Of a stretch of 64,000 nucleotides of DNA, positions 1 to 11,224 are shown one piece after another. The translations under genes were made by a program, and so were the position numbers. The notes under the pieces are model-generated. The model was not told where the DNA came from, made no database searches, and worked only from the letters and a program-made list of their open reading frames with translations. This DNA is from Helicoverpa zea. Taxonomy: Eukaryota > Arthropoda > Insecta > Lepidoptera > Noctuidae. The stretch is taken from assembly GCF_022581195.2 (NCBI RefSeq), contig NC_061463.1, forward strand, positions 2,728,001 through 2,792,000. The letters are read 5' to 3'. How positions within the stretch are numbered: position 1 is the first letter of the stretch; each line of letters begins with the position of its first letter.

Positions 1-599
1 GAAGGTTGGGAGCTGACCTGATGATGGAGACCAGAGAAAGTCGAGGGAACTCGACAACTGAGTAAATAAACAAATAAACTGAATATGTAAAATACCTCGT
101 TTGGACTTATATTCTTTGTATTGATGAGAACTTCCCACTTGTATGGATAGTGACAACTATTCGTAATATCACCCGTGTCGTCACGTTACGCACCAAATCC
201 TCAACCATCAAGAGACCAACATCCAAAATATGTATTTTACCCGTAGTTGAATAAGTTTTATGTTTTACGCATGTTATTTTAGAAGAAATTTACACTTTAC
301 ATATGTTTAAAATCAAGTAAGTATACAACAAATATTTACTACTTTACTTTTAGATCAAATGTACAAAATCACAATATTGTTAAATTGTCTTTCCATATCT
401 ATGTTAATTATTTTAAGATAATATTGTTATTCATATTTAAACTTTGTTAGTATAAGGTCAAATTGTTATATTTATTATGTATATATTCATTGTATATGAG
501 TCATAATGTGTAAATTTTGTTCGAATTTAATGTATACAGTACAAGTGCAAATTATGTAGTTCAAATGTTTTTAAGTATAGTTCATCCTTAGTTCATTTT
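1..599. other. AT-rich sequence without recognised gene
   Basis: No coding signal is visible. The first 60 bases are less AT-rich than the rest and may be the edge of a dispersed repeat cut by the window border. The remainder is low-complexity AT-rich DNA. Confidence 0.5.
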
Positions 600-641
600 C
601 GCCCACCAAGGACGTTCTTTCAGTAACGTCCTTGGTGGGCG
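600..641. repeat. Perfect 17-bp hairpin
   Basis: Arms at 600-616 and 625-641 are exact reverse complements (cgcccaccaaggacgtt) around an 8-nt loop. The stem is GC-rich in very AT-rich surroundings. It lies just outside the 53-bp inverted repeats that begin at 654. Its role is unknown. Confidence 0.85.
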
Positions 642-1201
642 GTATGTTTGCGACCTCGATAGATGGCGTTGTCGCGTTTAAATGCGCGCTATGGTTTCGT
701 TACAAGCGATACTCTAAGACAAAATGTTTTTTTGTAAGACTTTAATATACCAGCTTAGAACAGTGCACAGAGGAGGTTTTATTTATCATCACCCCATCTT
801 GTGTACTAGTAGGTCAGCAGATCACCTAGTAGCTTAGCTAGGAAACAACAGTCGATAAGGCAGGACTCGTTGTTAATTTTTATTTCCAATAATTATCTTT
901 AGCCGTTTTCTCTAATATTGTCAAATTTTTGTATACTAAAGAGAATTTTAATTCTACAAAACAAATAATAGTTAAAAAAAAAACTAAATCTACTTTAAAA
1001 AAAAAAAAACAAACTAAAAAACAGAAAATGCAAAATATCTTGATTCCTTTAACTAACAAGGCTATAATACTAAAAATAGTTGCCAAAATAAGGCGAAAAA
1101 TTTTTTTCGATCGTAAAGCACTCTCTGATGCTTCGCATCACGAGTCGTGCAATAGTTTAAAATTAAAAAGCTATTATAAATAATCCAAACTAAAAAGTAG
1201 A

Positions 1202-1630
1202 AAATAAATAATAGTTTAAAAAAAACTAAAAAACACGCTTTTTATAGAAAACCGAACTAAAAAATAGCAAATAAATTTTAATGAATTTAAATTAAGAAAA
1301 TAGTGTTCAAAATTTCAATGAATATAAATTAATAATAGTGTGAATACAAAAAAAAATATTTAAAAAAGCGTGGGGTGCATGGTGTCAATAGTTATAAATA
1401 TTTTATTGACAGATATGAGTAGAGTGATTTTCATTTCGATATGACCTTAAAAAGCACCCCACGCTTTTTTAAATATTTTTTTTTGTATTCACACTATTAT
1501 TAATTTATATTCATTGAAATTTTGAACACTATTTTCTTAATTTAAATTCATTAAAATTTATTTGCTATTTTTTAGTTCGGTTTTCTGTAAAAGGCTTGTT
1601 TTTTAGTTTTTTTTAAACTATTATTTATTT
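1202..1630. repeat. Long foldback with 177-bp arms
   Basis: Bases 1202-1378 and 1454-1630 are near-perfect reverse complements. The only visible mismatches are a few bases in the block about 35-50 bp from the outer edge. A 75-nt spacer separates the arms. The innermost arm sequence is aaaaaagcgtggggtgc. RNA across this region would form a very long hairpin. It lies immediately 5' of the THAP exon. Confidence 0.9.
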
Positions 1631-1780
1631 ATCAAATAATTGCATTTTTCTCTGTCCACTTTGAATCCGGCGCGAAAACGCTTGTCAGTGTCATGTCGTC
1701 ACTTGTGACGTCACGACTGAAATTACAAGACGCAAGTAAACAACGCTCGTGCAATAATTAAGTTTTTTGTGTTATTAAAT

Positions 1781-1975
1781 ATGAATTCGAAAGGGCATAG
1801 GTGTTGTGGGGTCCCCCAGTGTAAGAACACATCCAAAACAACTCCTGATAAGTTATTTGTGTACGTTCCTCACAATAAAAAAATACGAAACAAGTGGCTT
1901 AAACTTGCAAGGCGAGATTCAAAAGCAATATTGCCCAGGGTACAACTTTATTTTTGTGAATCTTCACACTTTGAT
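1781..1975 (+). CDS. THAP-type zinc-finger domain, first exon only (partial, probably transposon-derived)
   Basis: The reading frame from ATG 1781 gives 65 residues up to a perfect donor GTAAGT at 1976-1981. THAP domains are C2CH zinc-coordinating DNA-binding modules found at the N terminus of P-element-like and other transposases and of domesticated factors. Visible hallmarks are Cys9-x4-Cys14, the proline in VYVP (residue 30), Trp39, and a terminal Cys59 followed by His63-Phe64. The C-to-H spacing is three residues (CESSHF) where the family has two, so one Ser looks inserted and zinc binding may be disturbed. A short in-frame extension past the donor ends at a stop at 1997-1999. No second exon with a DDE core was found downstream. 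The first domain call is fairly secure; whether the gene is alive is doubtful. Confidence 0.6.
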
Positions 1976-1999
1976 GTAAGTTATTACATAGTTCTCTAG

Positions 2000-3150
2000 A
2001 TTCTAGCATAGTTTATAATGTTAATAACTATTTCGAGGTTAGGTTTCATCTCTCATTGTTTTTTAATTAAACTAGTATACTTACATGGAAGTTTTAACAT
2101 TTCTAAATTCAGCTGAACAAAAATCTTTATTTGATGCCAAAAACTTTCCCAGCATTATGATATCAATTTTAGGCAAATTAGCGCTGTTTGCCTTGATAAA
2201 TCCGGGCTCCATAACTCGTGTTATAAACAATTAATTAATTAAAAACAAAGATCGCAGTGGAAGTTCACAATAACGAAATGTGACGTTCGCGCGCTTTCGC
2301 GCGAGTTGCTTTGAGAGATGACGTCACGAGCTCTGATTGGTGTTCAAGATATCATGGCGGATTGCCTTATTTCGTAATTTTATTTTATAAAAATACATAT
2401 TAATCACATTATTAATAAAGAAAACAATGCGCGTTTTATATTCCAAGCTTCAAGTTTAATTTAATAAATATATTATTTTAATGATTTTTGATTACTGTCA
2501 TCATGCCTATTATAGCTACTCAAGTTCGGCAGTCCGGCATGGTAATCATAACAGCCAGCGGGGTCATTAGACGTAAAGAATTCAAGTCAATGTGCAGAGT
2601 TTAAAATTGTCTGCCATCAAATACATGACGAATCATCAATATTTGATAATGAAAGGCTTCATAAAAGTCGTTGCCTCTAATTTAGCCTACTCTGATTGCT
2701 GCAAACAACGCTGATTGCAGTACGAATAGGATTTAAAATCGTCCCATAGTCCCGAGTACTACCGAGTAACGAACGAGGTAGCATTTTCTGTTCGTCCCCA
2801 ATAGTTCTAGAATTTTCCATCCATTGCCGAAAATCTGCAGGTACGGAAAGAAAATTTTCGACAAATCCCCGAGCTTGCAAAAACGTCCCTTCAAACAGTT
2901 ACCTATTATTGAATCGGTACGATTGTATTTTGTTTTTAATGGACGTAATTTAGATTTCTCTTATGAACAGATTTGGACCGACATGCAATTACAATAGTGA
3001 TTAGGAACGAAAATAAGTTTTAGGAAATGCTAAAAATATTTTTGAAATACAATATCGATGAAATGTAGTTTGATGAAGCAGTAGTAGGTACAATTTTAGT
3101 ATTTTAGTTTCGGCATATCTGAAATTGATCAAAGAAATTTTTTGAATAAG
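2000..3150. other. Non-coding, possible internal transposon sequence
   Basis: Downstream of the THAP exon no continuing coding exon is recognisable. The segment 2677-2880 is open on the minus strand and less AT-rich than its neighbours, but it has no ATG start and no domain I recognise. Confidence 0.3.
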
Positions 3151-3153
3151 TAC

Positions 3154-3355
3154 TAAAAAATATATTTCAAACTGAAGACCTACTGAGTATCAATCTATTT
3201 TTTTGTTGACTTTATTTGGCCGCAGCACTATTCCGGAGTAAATTATACTCTAGAATAGCTTTAAAATACGTTGCTGACTAAATAAAGTAAAAAAAAAAAT
3301 TATAGCTACTTAAATTGATACTCAGTAGCTTCGATTTGAAATATGTTTTTTTTTT
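3154..3355. mobile_element. Short palindromic MITE-like element
   Basis: An inverted repeat of about 40 bp pairs 3154-3195 with 3313-3352, centred on tactgagtatcaat at 3181 and attgatactcagta at 3314. The interior is partly self-complementary. This architecture fits a small non-autonomous DNA element; the family is not identified. Confidence 0.55.
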
Positions 3356-3691
3356 TACCTATAAAGTGTGTATAGGTAAAGGTATAACCTCATGCTTTGT
3401 CGCATAACAAAGAGCGTGAACGTCACGTGAAAATCCTGAACGTTCGTACATTCACGGCGTGAATCATTTGATGATTTCTTAAAAAGGTCTGCAAAATTCG
3501 TAATCAAAGGACACGACTTACGACCTCATCAAAAATTTGTTATGTTATTATTATTATTGTCGAAAATGAGACGAAACGAAAACTTTATAATACATACATT
3601 CACTTGTAACGAAACCATAGCGCGATCTAATTCGACGCCAACGCCAACTATCGAGCTATGAGACAACTTTGACATGTACTGTTGCACAAAT

Positions 3692-3863
3692 TTCATCATC
3701 CGTTTAGCCTTATCCCAACTATGTTGGCGTCTGCATCCATTTTAACTGGATACAGCTGAGTAGGTACCATTACATGGAGTGACTGCCTATCTGACCTCCT
3801 CGACCCAGTAATCAGGGTCACCCGACAACCCTTGGCCGGACTGGTTGTCAGACTTGCTGGCTA
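3692..3863 (-). mobile_element. SINE fragment, 'ggggtcggc' tail family (diverged)
   Basis: The order of motifs (tcatcatc, gccttatcccaactatgttgg, ctggatacagctgag, catggagtgactgcc, gacctcct, tggttgtcagacttgctggct) matches the tail of the full-length SINE at 8199-8592 in the same orientation. The tRNA-derived head is missing. It is more diverged than the 8.2-kb copy. Confidence 0.75.
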
Positions 3864-4778
3864 AGATATTGCGGAAGTTATGTCGTCAAAATATTCTTAG
3901 TTAATTCAAACGTATGACTAACTGGTGTTTTTAATTAATGAGTTTTTGTCTACAATATCAAGAATTTTGCACTAAAACTAACCCCCTAAACCCTTCAGTT
4001 CTTCTGTTATACGTCAGCAGTTTCATTTATCATAAATAGCGAATTCAAACTTCTGTAAATAAATAACCGGCTGTAATTGGCACTGCAAAGAGTTAGAAGT
4101 ATCAATCAAAACCACTTAAGTTCACATTACTACCTACCTACAATATTTTTTTTGCACAATAGTGGAATTTAATAACCCACACGAAGAAGGCACGGGGAAA
4201 ATAGCATATTATACCTAACCTAAGGGTAGGTAGGTACATTTAGATGAAACAGACGAGGTAGCCTAATGACAACAGTACCAGCTTCTAAAGTACGCGTGGG
4301 TTACGGGAGTAAGTACCATTGTTACTCCTCTGGGTTATCGTTTGAATCGGTACTTGTAAATGGTTTACTACGTATTTCAGGTAAAAAAAAATCAAAGTAA
4401 AATCCCCTAATTTTAAAGCGCTGGTCAAAATAATAATGATAGAATGGGGATAGAATGAGCATTATCCCGTTTAGTTTTATAGCTCTCTAAGCTACGTTAA
4501 TAAACGATAGAATATGTTGAGTATGCAAGGACTTTGCAATTCTATGAATGTCAAGCCTCCATTTGATTATAAATTAGAAGGAAAGGACCATTTAGTTCTA
4601 GGAATGCAAATTGGTTTTCGTAACTGCTGTTATCCCTAAAGTTTTAAATAACTTAATGAATAACAAACTGTTTAATTTTATGGAAACTGCTTTTAGAAGT
4701 TTCGCTTTTAATTGAAAGTTTTGCTGGTGTTATGTTATTTAAATTAGATATTTAATGTCCCGGTCAAATTAAGGTTTT
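3864..4778. other. No gene seen
   Basis: AT-rich DNA with short gtaggtaggta runs near 4150-4240. Nothing coding or clearly repetitive is recognised. Confidence 0.4.
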
Positions 4779-4780
4779 TA

Positions 4781-5008
4781 TAGTTCGGCCATTCAGAGAA
4801 TGCGTTCCTGACACGTCGCGATTGAACTGACGACGTAACTTTGCAATGGCGTTGCAGTTACGATAAAAATATTTTTGCTGGTTGTTTACCGTTTTAACAA
4901 TTGAGGAGCATTAAAACAACATTATTATATCAATAAATCAATGAATGTAGTTACGTCGTCAGTTCAATCGCGACGTGTCAGGAACGCATTCTCTGAATGG
5001 CCGAACTA
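4781..5008 (+). mobile_element. 228-bp near-palindromic MITE, family A, copy 1
   Basis: The element begins tagttcggccattcagag and ends with its reverse complement; terminal inverted repeats run about 60 bp with near-perfect identity. TA dinucleotides flank it (4779-4780, 5009-5010), consistent with a Tc1/mariner-type target. Nearly identical copies occur at 24141-24367 (inverted) and 53967-54193. The unique centre is about 100 bp and contains aaaatatttttgctggttg. Confidence 0.9.
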
Positions 5009-5010
5009 TA

Positions 5011-7220
5011 ATGGGTTACACTTTTTGTTTGTTTGACGTTTGTTTAATATGAACAGAATTTTGTTCAATGTTGACTTTAGTGAAGTCATTAGCTGCCAAC
5101 TTCGGAGAAGTAAAGTTATTTAACGAGAACAGAAATATGTAGGTAGGTATAATAATAACTGACATTTCTGGTAGGAGAAAATTTTGTAGCTAGAAGAAAA
5201 GCAAGAAAGTTCAAAGTCAGATGAGTCTGTGATACTATTCATAACACTTTAATAATTGTATAATCTCTTAATGATCAAATTCCAGAAAATTGGCATGTCT
5301 TGTAACCTAAAAGAACATTTTACCTGAACTTTAGAGTCTTATGCTTGTTCGGGTTTGCTCGATTATATAATGTGCTCATGGCATTAAATAACTTAATGAA
5401 TAACCTTTTACCTATTGTACTAGCTGTTAGTCTTCATTTATATAAATGATTTACTCCATATTAAAAACAAACAAAAAAAAACAAGTCCAATGCACTATTG
5501 AATCAAGTCAAATCACTGATCCATGAAATAGATATCGTCGCACAGAATATAGAACATTTCTTTCACAATCAAGCGAAATTGGTTCTCTAACAGCAAAATA
5601 CGGGCAGATCCGGGGCGGTAATTATAGGCTGTGTCGAAGACAGAACAAATTCAATGGATTACTGACCTCTATGAACTCCCGATCTATTTTGCGGGGTCCC
5701 TGTTTTAGAAAGGATCAATCATGATTGCTTTAGGAAGTTAGTTTTAATCCTGTTTCAACTTTCAGGCTTTTAACGTTCCAAAATAAGTTTTACATAAAAC
5801 ATTTTAATTTAGTGTGACATAGTGACGGCTTTTGATGTTAGTGTGCTTTTAAAGGTTTAAATTCATTATTAATTTTGGTTATGTAAATAATTTTAAAATA
5901 GACAAAAATAGAATTGCTCGAAAAGTTAATAATGTTATCGTTTTATGTTCTGTAGAATGTCCAAATGGCAAAAACCCGTACTGACACCTTCGAAATTTTT
6001 CAGCGTAGGTAATTGTTGCTTTCTTTATATTTTCTGATATACAAATATATCAAATATAATATTATTTGTTAAGGAATCAAATGATACATTATTTGAAGCA
6101 AATTAAATAATTATTTATATTCTACAACTATGCTATTTCTCCCGTAAACACATAAATCTTCCTTAAACATTTCAGGCTACAAAGTGCTTGTAATGATGCC
6201 ATTAAAAACAATAAATTAGCAACGGTTTTACTAAAATTACTCAATTAATTTAATTAATGGACTGGTGCTAGTTTCAAACAAACATTTAAAGGTGAAATAA
6301 GTCAGACCTACTCAGGGTTTTTTTACTACTACCTTTTTTCCATATTATGCATGTTTAGTATAGCTACTTATTAATTTACTTAAATAGTTCTAAGGGGAAC
6401 TCCAAAAATTATTAGCAAAACAACAATTACTTATACTTACTGTTCTTTGTTCACATGTGCTGAAACGTGAGCGCTACTCGTGTTCCCACGAAAATGGAAC
6501 ATAAATACATTAACAAAATGAAGAAAATAAGCACATGATTTGCAGCCTTTTCGCGAAACCTTTGTCGTTTATTACCAATTATGTGGGATAAGGAAAATCC
6601 TTTGTACTTTAATGTAGGTGTTCTCAAACGAGGCCACGTATAAGATCTGCCGTCCCCATTTGAGTACAAAATCTCATAATGCCAGTTCACGAACCTGTGC
6701 TCTAGTTTAGTAAACAAATTGACGATCGGACGTGCTGCCTCAAATGGAGCCAGTAAATTCAATTAGAGAATTCGACGGATTCTAAAATCGAATAGTTATT
6801 ATATAATGAACTGTAGATGCAAACGTTGCATGTTGTTTTACATAACTTTGGGGTTTCAACTACAAATTAAATTTAACTAGAAAAAATAAATAAAAAGAAG
6901 AAACATTAATTTGATAACATCAGAAGACAAACATTACAAGGAATGATAAACAGTAGGCGATTGTGCCAACTTAGTTCATTATTAAGCCTGACACTGGTTT
7001 TCTTCTAGGCCTGTAACCATTATATGCTATAGTTACACCAACACATAGCATCTACATATAGATATGCATAGTTTGAGAGCACGTTGCGAGTTCACCACCT
7101 ATAAACCAGTAGAAAATATTTCCACATATTCCTACATAACGACCCTGTTTGATTGCACGTTACAGTATGTTGTACCCCACTAATGATTACACGGCTTAAA
7201 ATAACCCAGTTCTCGTATTT
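5011..7220. other. No supported gene
   Basis: AT-rich sequence. A 103-codon open frame on the minus strand (6762-6451) ends in a hydrophobic stretch but lacks an ATG at its listed start and matches nothing I recognise. No repeats could be classified. Confidence 0.4.
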
Positions 7221-7530
7221 TTAGGGTTCCGTACCCAAAGGGTAAAACGGGACCCTATTGTTTTCGCTCCTCTGTCCGTCTATCCGTCCGTCCGTCCGTC
7301 CGTCTGTCACCAGGCTGTATCTCATGAACCGTGATAGTTCGAGAGCGTGAATTTTTCGCAGATGATGTATTTTGTTGCTCCTATACTTAACAACAAATAC
7401 TGAAAACTAGAATTGAATAAATATTTTTGGGAGCTGCCATACAACAAACGTGTTTTTTTTTTGTCCGTTTCATAAATAATGGTACGGAACCCTTCGTGCG
7501 CGAGTCCGACTCGCACTTGGCCGGTTTTTG
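7221..7530 (+). mobile_element. Conserved lepidopteran dispersed repeat (gggttccgtaccc to cttggccgg)
   Basis: It runs from agggttccgtacccaaaggg through a (ccgt)n microsatellite, caccaggctgtatctcatga and acaacaaatactgaaaac to cgagtccgactcgcacttgg. I recognise this as a repeat shared among many Lepidoptera with unusually little divergence. A 13-bp pair, agggttccgtacc at 7223 and its reverse complement near 7482, gives a terminal-like inverted repeat. The 3' end gtgcgcgagtccgactcgcac is hairpin-forming. Confidence 0.8.
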
Positions 7531-8182
7531 TTTCAAGATTTGTTGCTATACAGCGAGAAATTGCACGATGAAAGAGATGAAATATGATCATGCTTCTTTG
7601 TTTTGACAGATCATTAGTTATTATATAGACGGTGAAGCTTTATTCTACTGACGTGCTATTGCATTTTAATTTAATTTGAATGTAATTATTCTTTGTTTCT
7701 GAACTATGTTCTACTTACCTTATTTTTACCCATTATTTTTCTGGTTAAAACAATTTCTCGAATGCTGTTGAGGTTGAAAGCAAAAAGCTTTAGAATACTA
7801 ATATTATACAGCAAAAAGGTTTGTTTATTTGAACGCGTAATATCAGTTTGATTAGAACAATTATTTCAGTGTTACATACCCATTTATTAAAGGAGGCTAC
7901 AATATTATTCTTTTTTTTTTTTCAATGTATATATCTAGTATACAATATTATCCGGTTGCACGAAAGTTTCCACGGGAACCTAGGAAACATTAGTATCGTT
8001 GAGTTTATTCAGTACGACATCAGCATTGTTGTGCCCATTTAAAACCATACTTTTGCCAACGACTGCTTTAGATCAAACAAAAAATCTGACTATCGTCAAG
8101 ACTGATAGATCTGTACTAGAGTACGTACATGTAGGTATGTTTGTCGGTATGTTACATAAGAAGGTACCTATAGATTGAAATG
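7531..8182. other. No gene seen
   Basis: AT-rich. The short open frames carry no recognised domain. A gtttgtttatttgaacgcgt motif near 7820 recurs near 30720 and probably marks an old Helitron-like repeat. Confidence 0.35.
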
Positions 8183-8198
8183 TTCCTAAAGATTGAGT

Positions 8199-8592
8199 CA
8201 TCATCCTCCGAGCCTTTTTTCCCAACTATGTTGGGGTCGGCTTCCAGTCTAACCGGATGTAGCTGAGTACCAGTGCTTTACAAGGAGCGACTGCCCTGCT
8301 TGACCTCCTCAACCCAGTTACCTGGGCAACCCAATACCCCTTGGTTAGACTGGTGTCAGACTTACTGGCTTCTGACTACCCGTAACGACTGCCAAGGATG
8401 TTCAATGACAGCCGGGACCTACAGTTTAACGTGCCATCCGAAACACAGTCATTGGTGTCTAAGATATACTTAGAAAGTACATCCAAACTTAGAAAAGTTG
8501 CATTGGTACTTGCCTGACCTGGAATCGAACCCGCGCCCTCATACTCGAGAGGTTGGTTCTTTGCCCACTAGGCCACCACGAAAGAAAAGATT
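8199..8592 (-). mobile_element. Full-length tRNA-derived SINE with 16-bp target duplication
   Basis: Read on the minus strand it starts with a tRNA-like head (gtggtggcctagtgggcaaa..., B-box-like ggttcgattcc) and continues through gccaagtaccaatgcaac-type linker, the cggatggcacgtta module and ggggtcggc to a tail ending aggatgatga. It is flanked by an exact direct repeat, ttcctaaagattgagt, at 8183-8198 and 8593-8608. This is direct evidence of retroposition by LINE machinery, and the intact duplication suggests it is fairly young. Confidence 0.92.
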
Positions 8593-8608
8593 TTCCTAAA
8601 GATTGAGT

Positions 8609-9699
8609 GGTTGGAACTAATTGCCATCATTTACCGTCATTGGTCCCATCCTGAGACCTATTGAACGTTCGTTTTCGCTATTGTGGGCCTTAAAATAGAT
8701 AGTTCGAAATAGACCTAGTGAGGTACTCTAACGACCCATTCAGTCAGTACGTATGTCTATTACAATCAAATTAATAGGGTATCGTATTGCTATTAGTCTA
8801 GAATTGGAGCAATAGTTTACTATTTGGAGGTATTCAAACTTTGGTAAATAGGTGAGGATTGAAGAGTGATAGTGTTATTGTTCAGTAATTGGTGGTTTTA
8901 GTTTATCTGCTTATTAACATAAGCCAATTATGTGATTAGTTTCTGGATTGTTATTAATATATCTTTAATGGAAATTCAAAGATAATGATGATAATTATTA
9001 TTTTTGAATATAATCGAATCTGTTGTTTGTTTGCCTTGTCTTTTTTGCAACAGAGATGAGACAAAGTTTTGTTTATTGAAAAGAATAAAATCTGCAAGGT
9101 AAGCCATAAAATACCTAACTTACTAGAACAAATACGCCTAGGTAATATAATTTATACTTGTAAAAAAAAAACTCAGAATCATCTTTATTAGACAACATTA
9201 TACACACGGTAGCTTCGTTACAAGCTCATTAGCGAGCCATTAGGCCGTTACTATACGTACCAATATATGGGAGGTGCCTTCTAGGAAATAATTGCTTAAT
9301 GTGTCATATGGTAGGCGCGTATTTTGTAATCGAATTTGGTGCCTAGCGACACCGACGTACAGGGGACAATAATAAATATGCGAAGTGGGTGTGCTTTTCT
9401 TTCTTCAGAAATGAAGTGATACGAGTTTGCTTGCTTTAACGGGTGACTGTAATAATTTTAGTTTGAGTGTATGTATTTTGTTAGTTTTTAATCCAAAACA
9501 GATGTTTTCTTTTAAGCGCTTTGTATTATTGTGACATGAATAAAAATACCTCTAAAGTAAAAGTGCTACCTTCTGTCTACGGTTTCAACTCATCCGCAAT
9601 CCGCATAAGGATACAAAATAGAATTATAAGTGATTCATATAAATAAGTTACCTGCATCAAACCCAAAGTTTTTGTTTTTTTTTTACTAGGTTAGTTTTT
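8609..9699. other. No supported gene
   Basis: AT-rich DNA. A 45-nt segment at 9054-9098 has a pyrimidine-rich acceptor and a GTAAGC donor, but only a weak protein-like frame; see the rejected list. Confidence 0.35.
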
Positions 9700-9802
9700 T
9701 ATACGTATTGTAAATATCAAACCCATCCAGTGACTTTTGCGCGATAGAGGAACAAACACACATACAAAGTGTCGCGTTCATTATATTAGTAGGATAGTAG
9801 GA
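9700..9802. mobile_element. Short dispersed repeat end, Helitron-like
   Basis: The run acttttgcgcgatagagg ... attatattagtaggatag resembles the 5' or 3' boundary motif (attataaatgtgaaag and its complement) seen in the repeat at 36149-36332. It is fragmentary. Confidence 0.35.
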
Positions 9803-10600
9803 TTTAATTATAGGTAAATTCAACCCTTGTCCGCGAGTCACGTGTGTAGTCACCCTTGGTCAAGATGGCCAAATCGGTTGTACTACATTTACGACACAAT
9901 TTAGTCGGTGACCCGAGAAGCGGGTCAAATGGTACGTCATTATGTGACTAGTCTATATAGAAATAGGTCCTTCCCTATTCCTGAATCTTTTCAAATCTTT
10001 ACCGATCTTTATACTGAGCTTATTGTATCAGGATAAATTTTCAAAATTATACAGAAACAAAGCAAAATTATTTTTTTACAGGTTTCTTAAAAACAAAGAT
10101 CTCTACCTTGTTACTTAATTTTTATTAAGATTTGAACACTTTAGATAGGCACTCCAAATAAGTAAAATATCTCAAGTATTAGGTATAGTTGGTAATTTAC
10201 TTGCGATTATAACTTTTAACATAAAACATTTTCAAAGAACCTGTACAGATACCTACATGTTTTTCGTCTTTATTACTAACATATATAACCTCATTTTACA
10301 AACTAACACACAAAATTTTCATTCATATTAAAACCACATTATATGGTATAAATCATATACTAAGGTACACTACAGGTACCGTATGTTATGCAGGAAATCA
10401 GACCCGATGAACATTGATGTCAATTAATAGGACAAATGACGGAATTAATTTTGTTAAACAATTACCTCTAGTATTACATTTTATTTTAGCCTACCTATCC
10501 TTTGCAATTGCTTGCAAACGAAAAACGCAAAATAAAATATTAATGCAAATATACAAGGTCAATTGTATTTCGACATAAGTTTATATCTGGAATGAGCTGT

Positions 10601-10701
10601 TAGAAAGGCCCAAGAGTACCTAATAATTAAGAAAACCTAACATAAGGGCCGCTTTGCCCATACAGAAGGACCGCTTTATATGTTGCTCTTGGGCCTTTCT
10701 A
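10601..10701. repeat. Inverted repeat, 16-bp arms
   Basis: tagaaaggcccaagag at 10601-10616 is the exact reverse complement of 10686-10701. Flanking bases are partly complementary too. It may be a small MITE. Confidence 0.7.
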
Positions 10702-10794
10702 TCAACTGCTTCTGGATATACCTGCATAGAATAATAGCCTGGCCAGCTAGTCAGTGCATTGTATACAAATGTATACATCAAACAATGTTTAAGG

Positions 10795-10985
10795 TTCTTC
10801 TAACCTACAGACAGACATGTGTTGCTTGGGAGTTTGTTGCGCCACTTCTTCTTCCCAGCAAAAACACATAGGAAGTGGTGAAGAGGGCGTTTTGGGTGCA
10901 CGTTTTGGGGGCTGTCTATTGTAAATTTCTGACGTTCAAAAAGTGCTCTCCTGCAGCCAAGTTTGAATAAATGATTTTTGATTGA
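10795..10985 (+). mobile_element. LINE-type 3' end
   Basis: Contains tgttgcttgggagtttgttg, cgccacttcttc, aagtgctctcctgcagccaa and the terminal tttgaataaatgatttttga followed by ttgattgatt. I recognise this as the 3' tail of a common lepidopteran non-LTR retrotransposon; the class (RTE-like) is inferred. It is 5'-truncated. Confidence 0.65.
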
Positions 10986-11224
10986 TTTGAGTGACACTAC
11001 CCTGGGTCTACGTGAGGAGTGGGTAGACAGTCTTCTCAGTTGTCACCGTCCCTGGTGCTCTCATCATCACCTCCGCTACGCCGTACGTCCTGGTACCCGC
11101 GTTGACCAAGGGTATGTCACTAACGAGCTGGTCAGGGTGTACCTAAAGTAACCCTGCATACGTCTAGATGTAATATGTTTTATTGACCCCTCAATACATA
11201 ACTAATGTTACCCTCTTTTTCCAG

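Larger units (their letters stand above)
654..3655. mobile_element. Candidate 3-kb DNA transposon remnant bracketed by 53-bp inverted repeats
   Basis: The stretch 654-706 and the reverse complement of 3603-3655 align over about 53 bp with a few mismatches and one small indel; both start ctcgatag and end ggtttcgttacaag. Similarity stops abruptly on the outer side of ctcgatag at both ends, as expected for transposon termini. Between them lie a long foldback (1202-1630) and a THAP-domain exon (1781-1975). I infer a degraded THAP-bearing DNA transposon. No convincing target-site duplication was found and no DDE transposase core is recognisable, so two unrelated MITE ends in opposite orientation remain possible. 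Confidence 0.35.

Noticed and set aside
6451..6762. 103-codon open frame on the minus strand with a hydrophobic end
   Set aside because: No ATG at its start, no recognised domain, and such length is possible by chance over 64 kb. Kept only as a note in the region entry.
9054..9098. 45-nt segment with TTTTTTGCAACAG acceptor and GTAAGC donor
   Set aside because: The only open frame is Lys-rich low-information sequence; splice-like signals alone are common in AT-rich introns.
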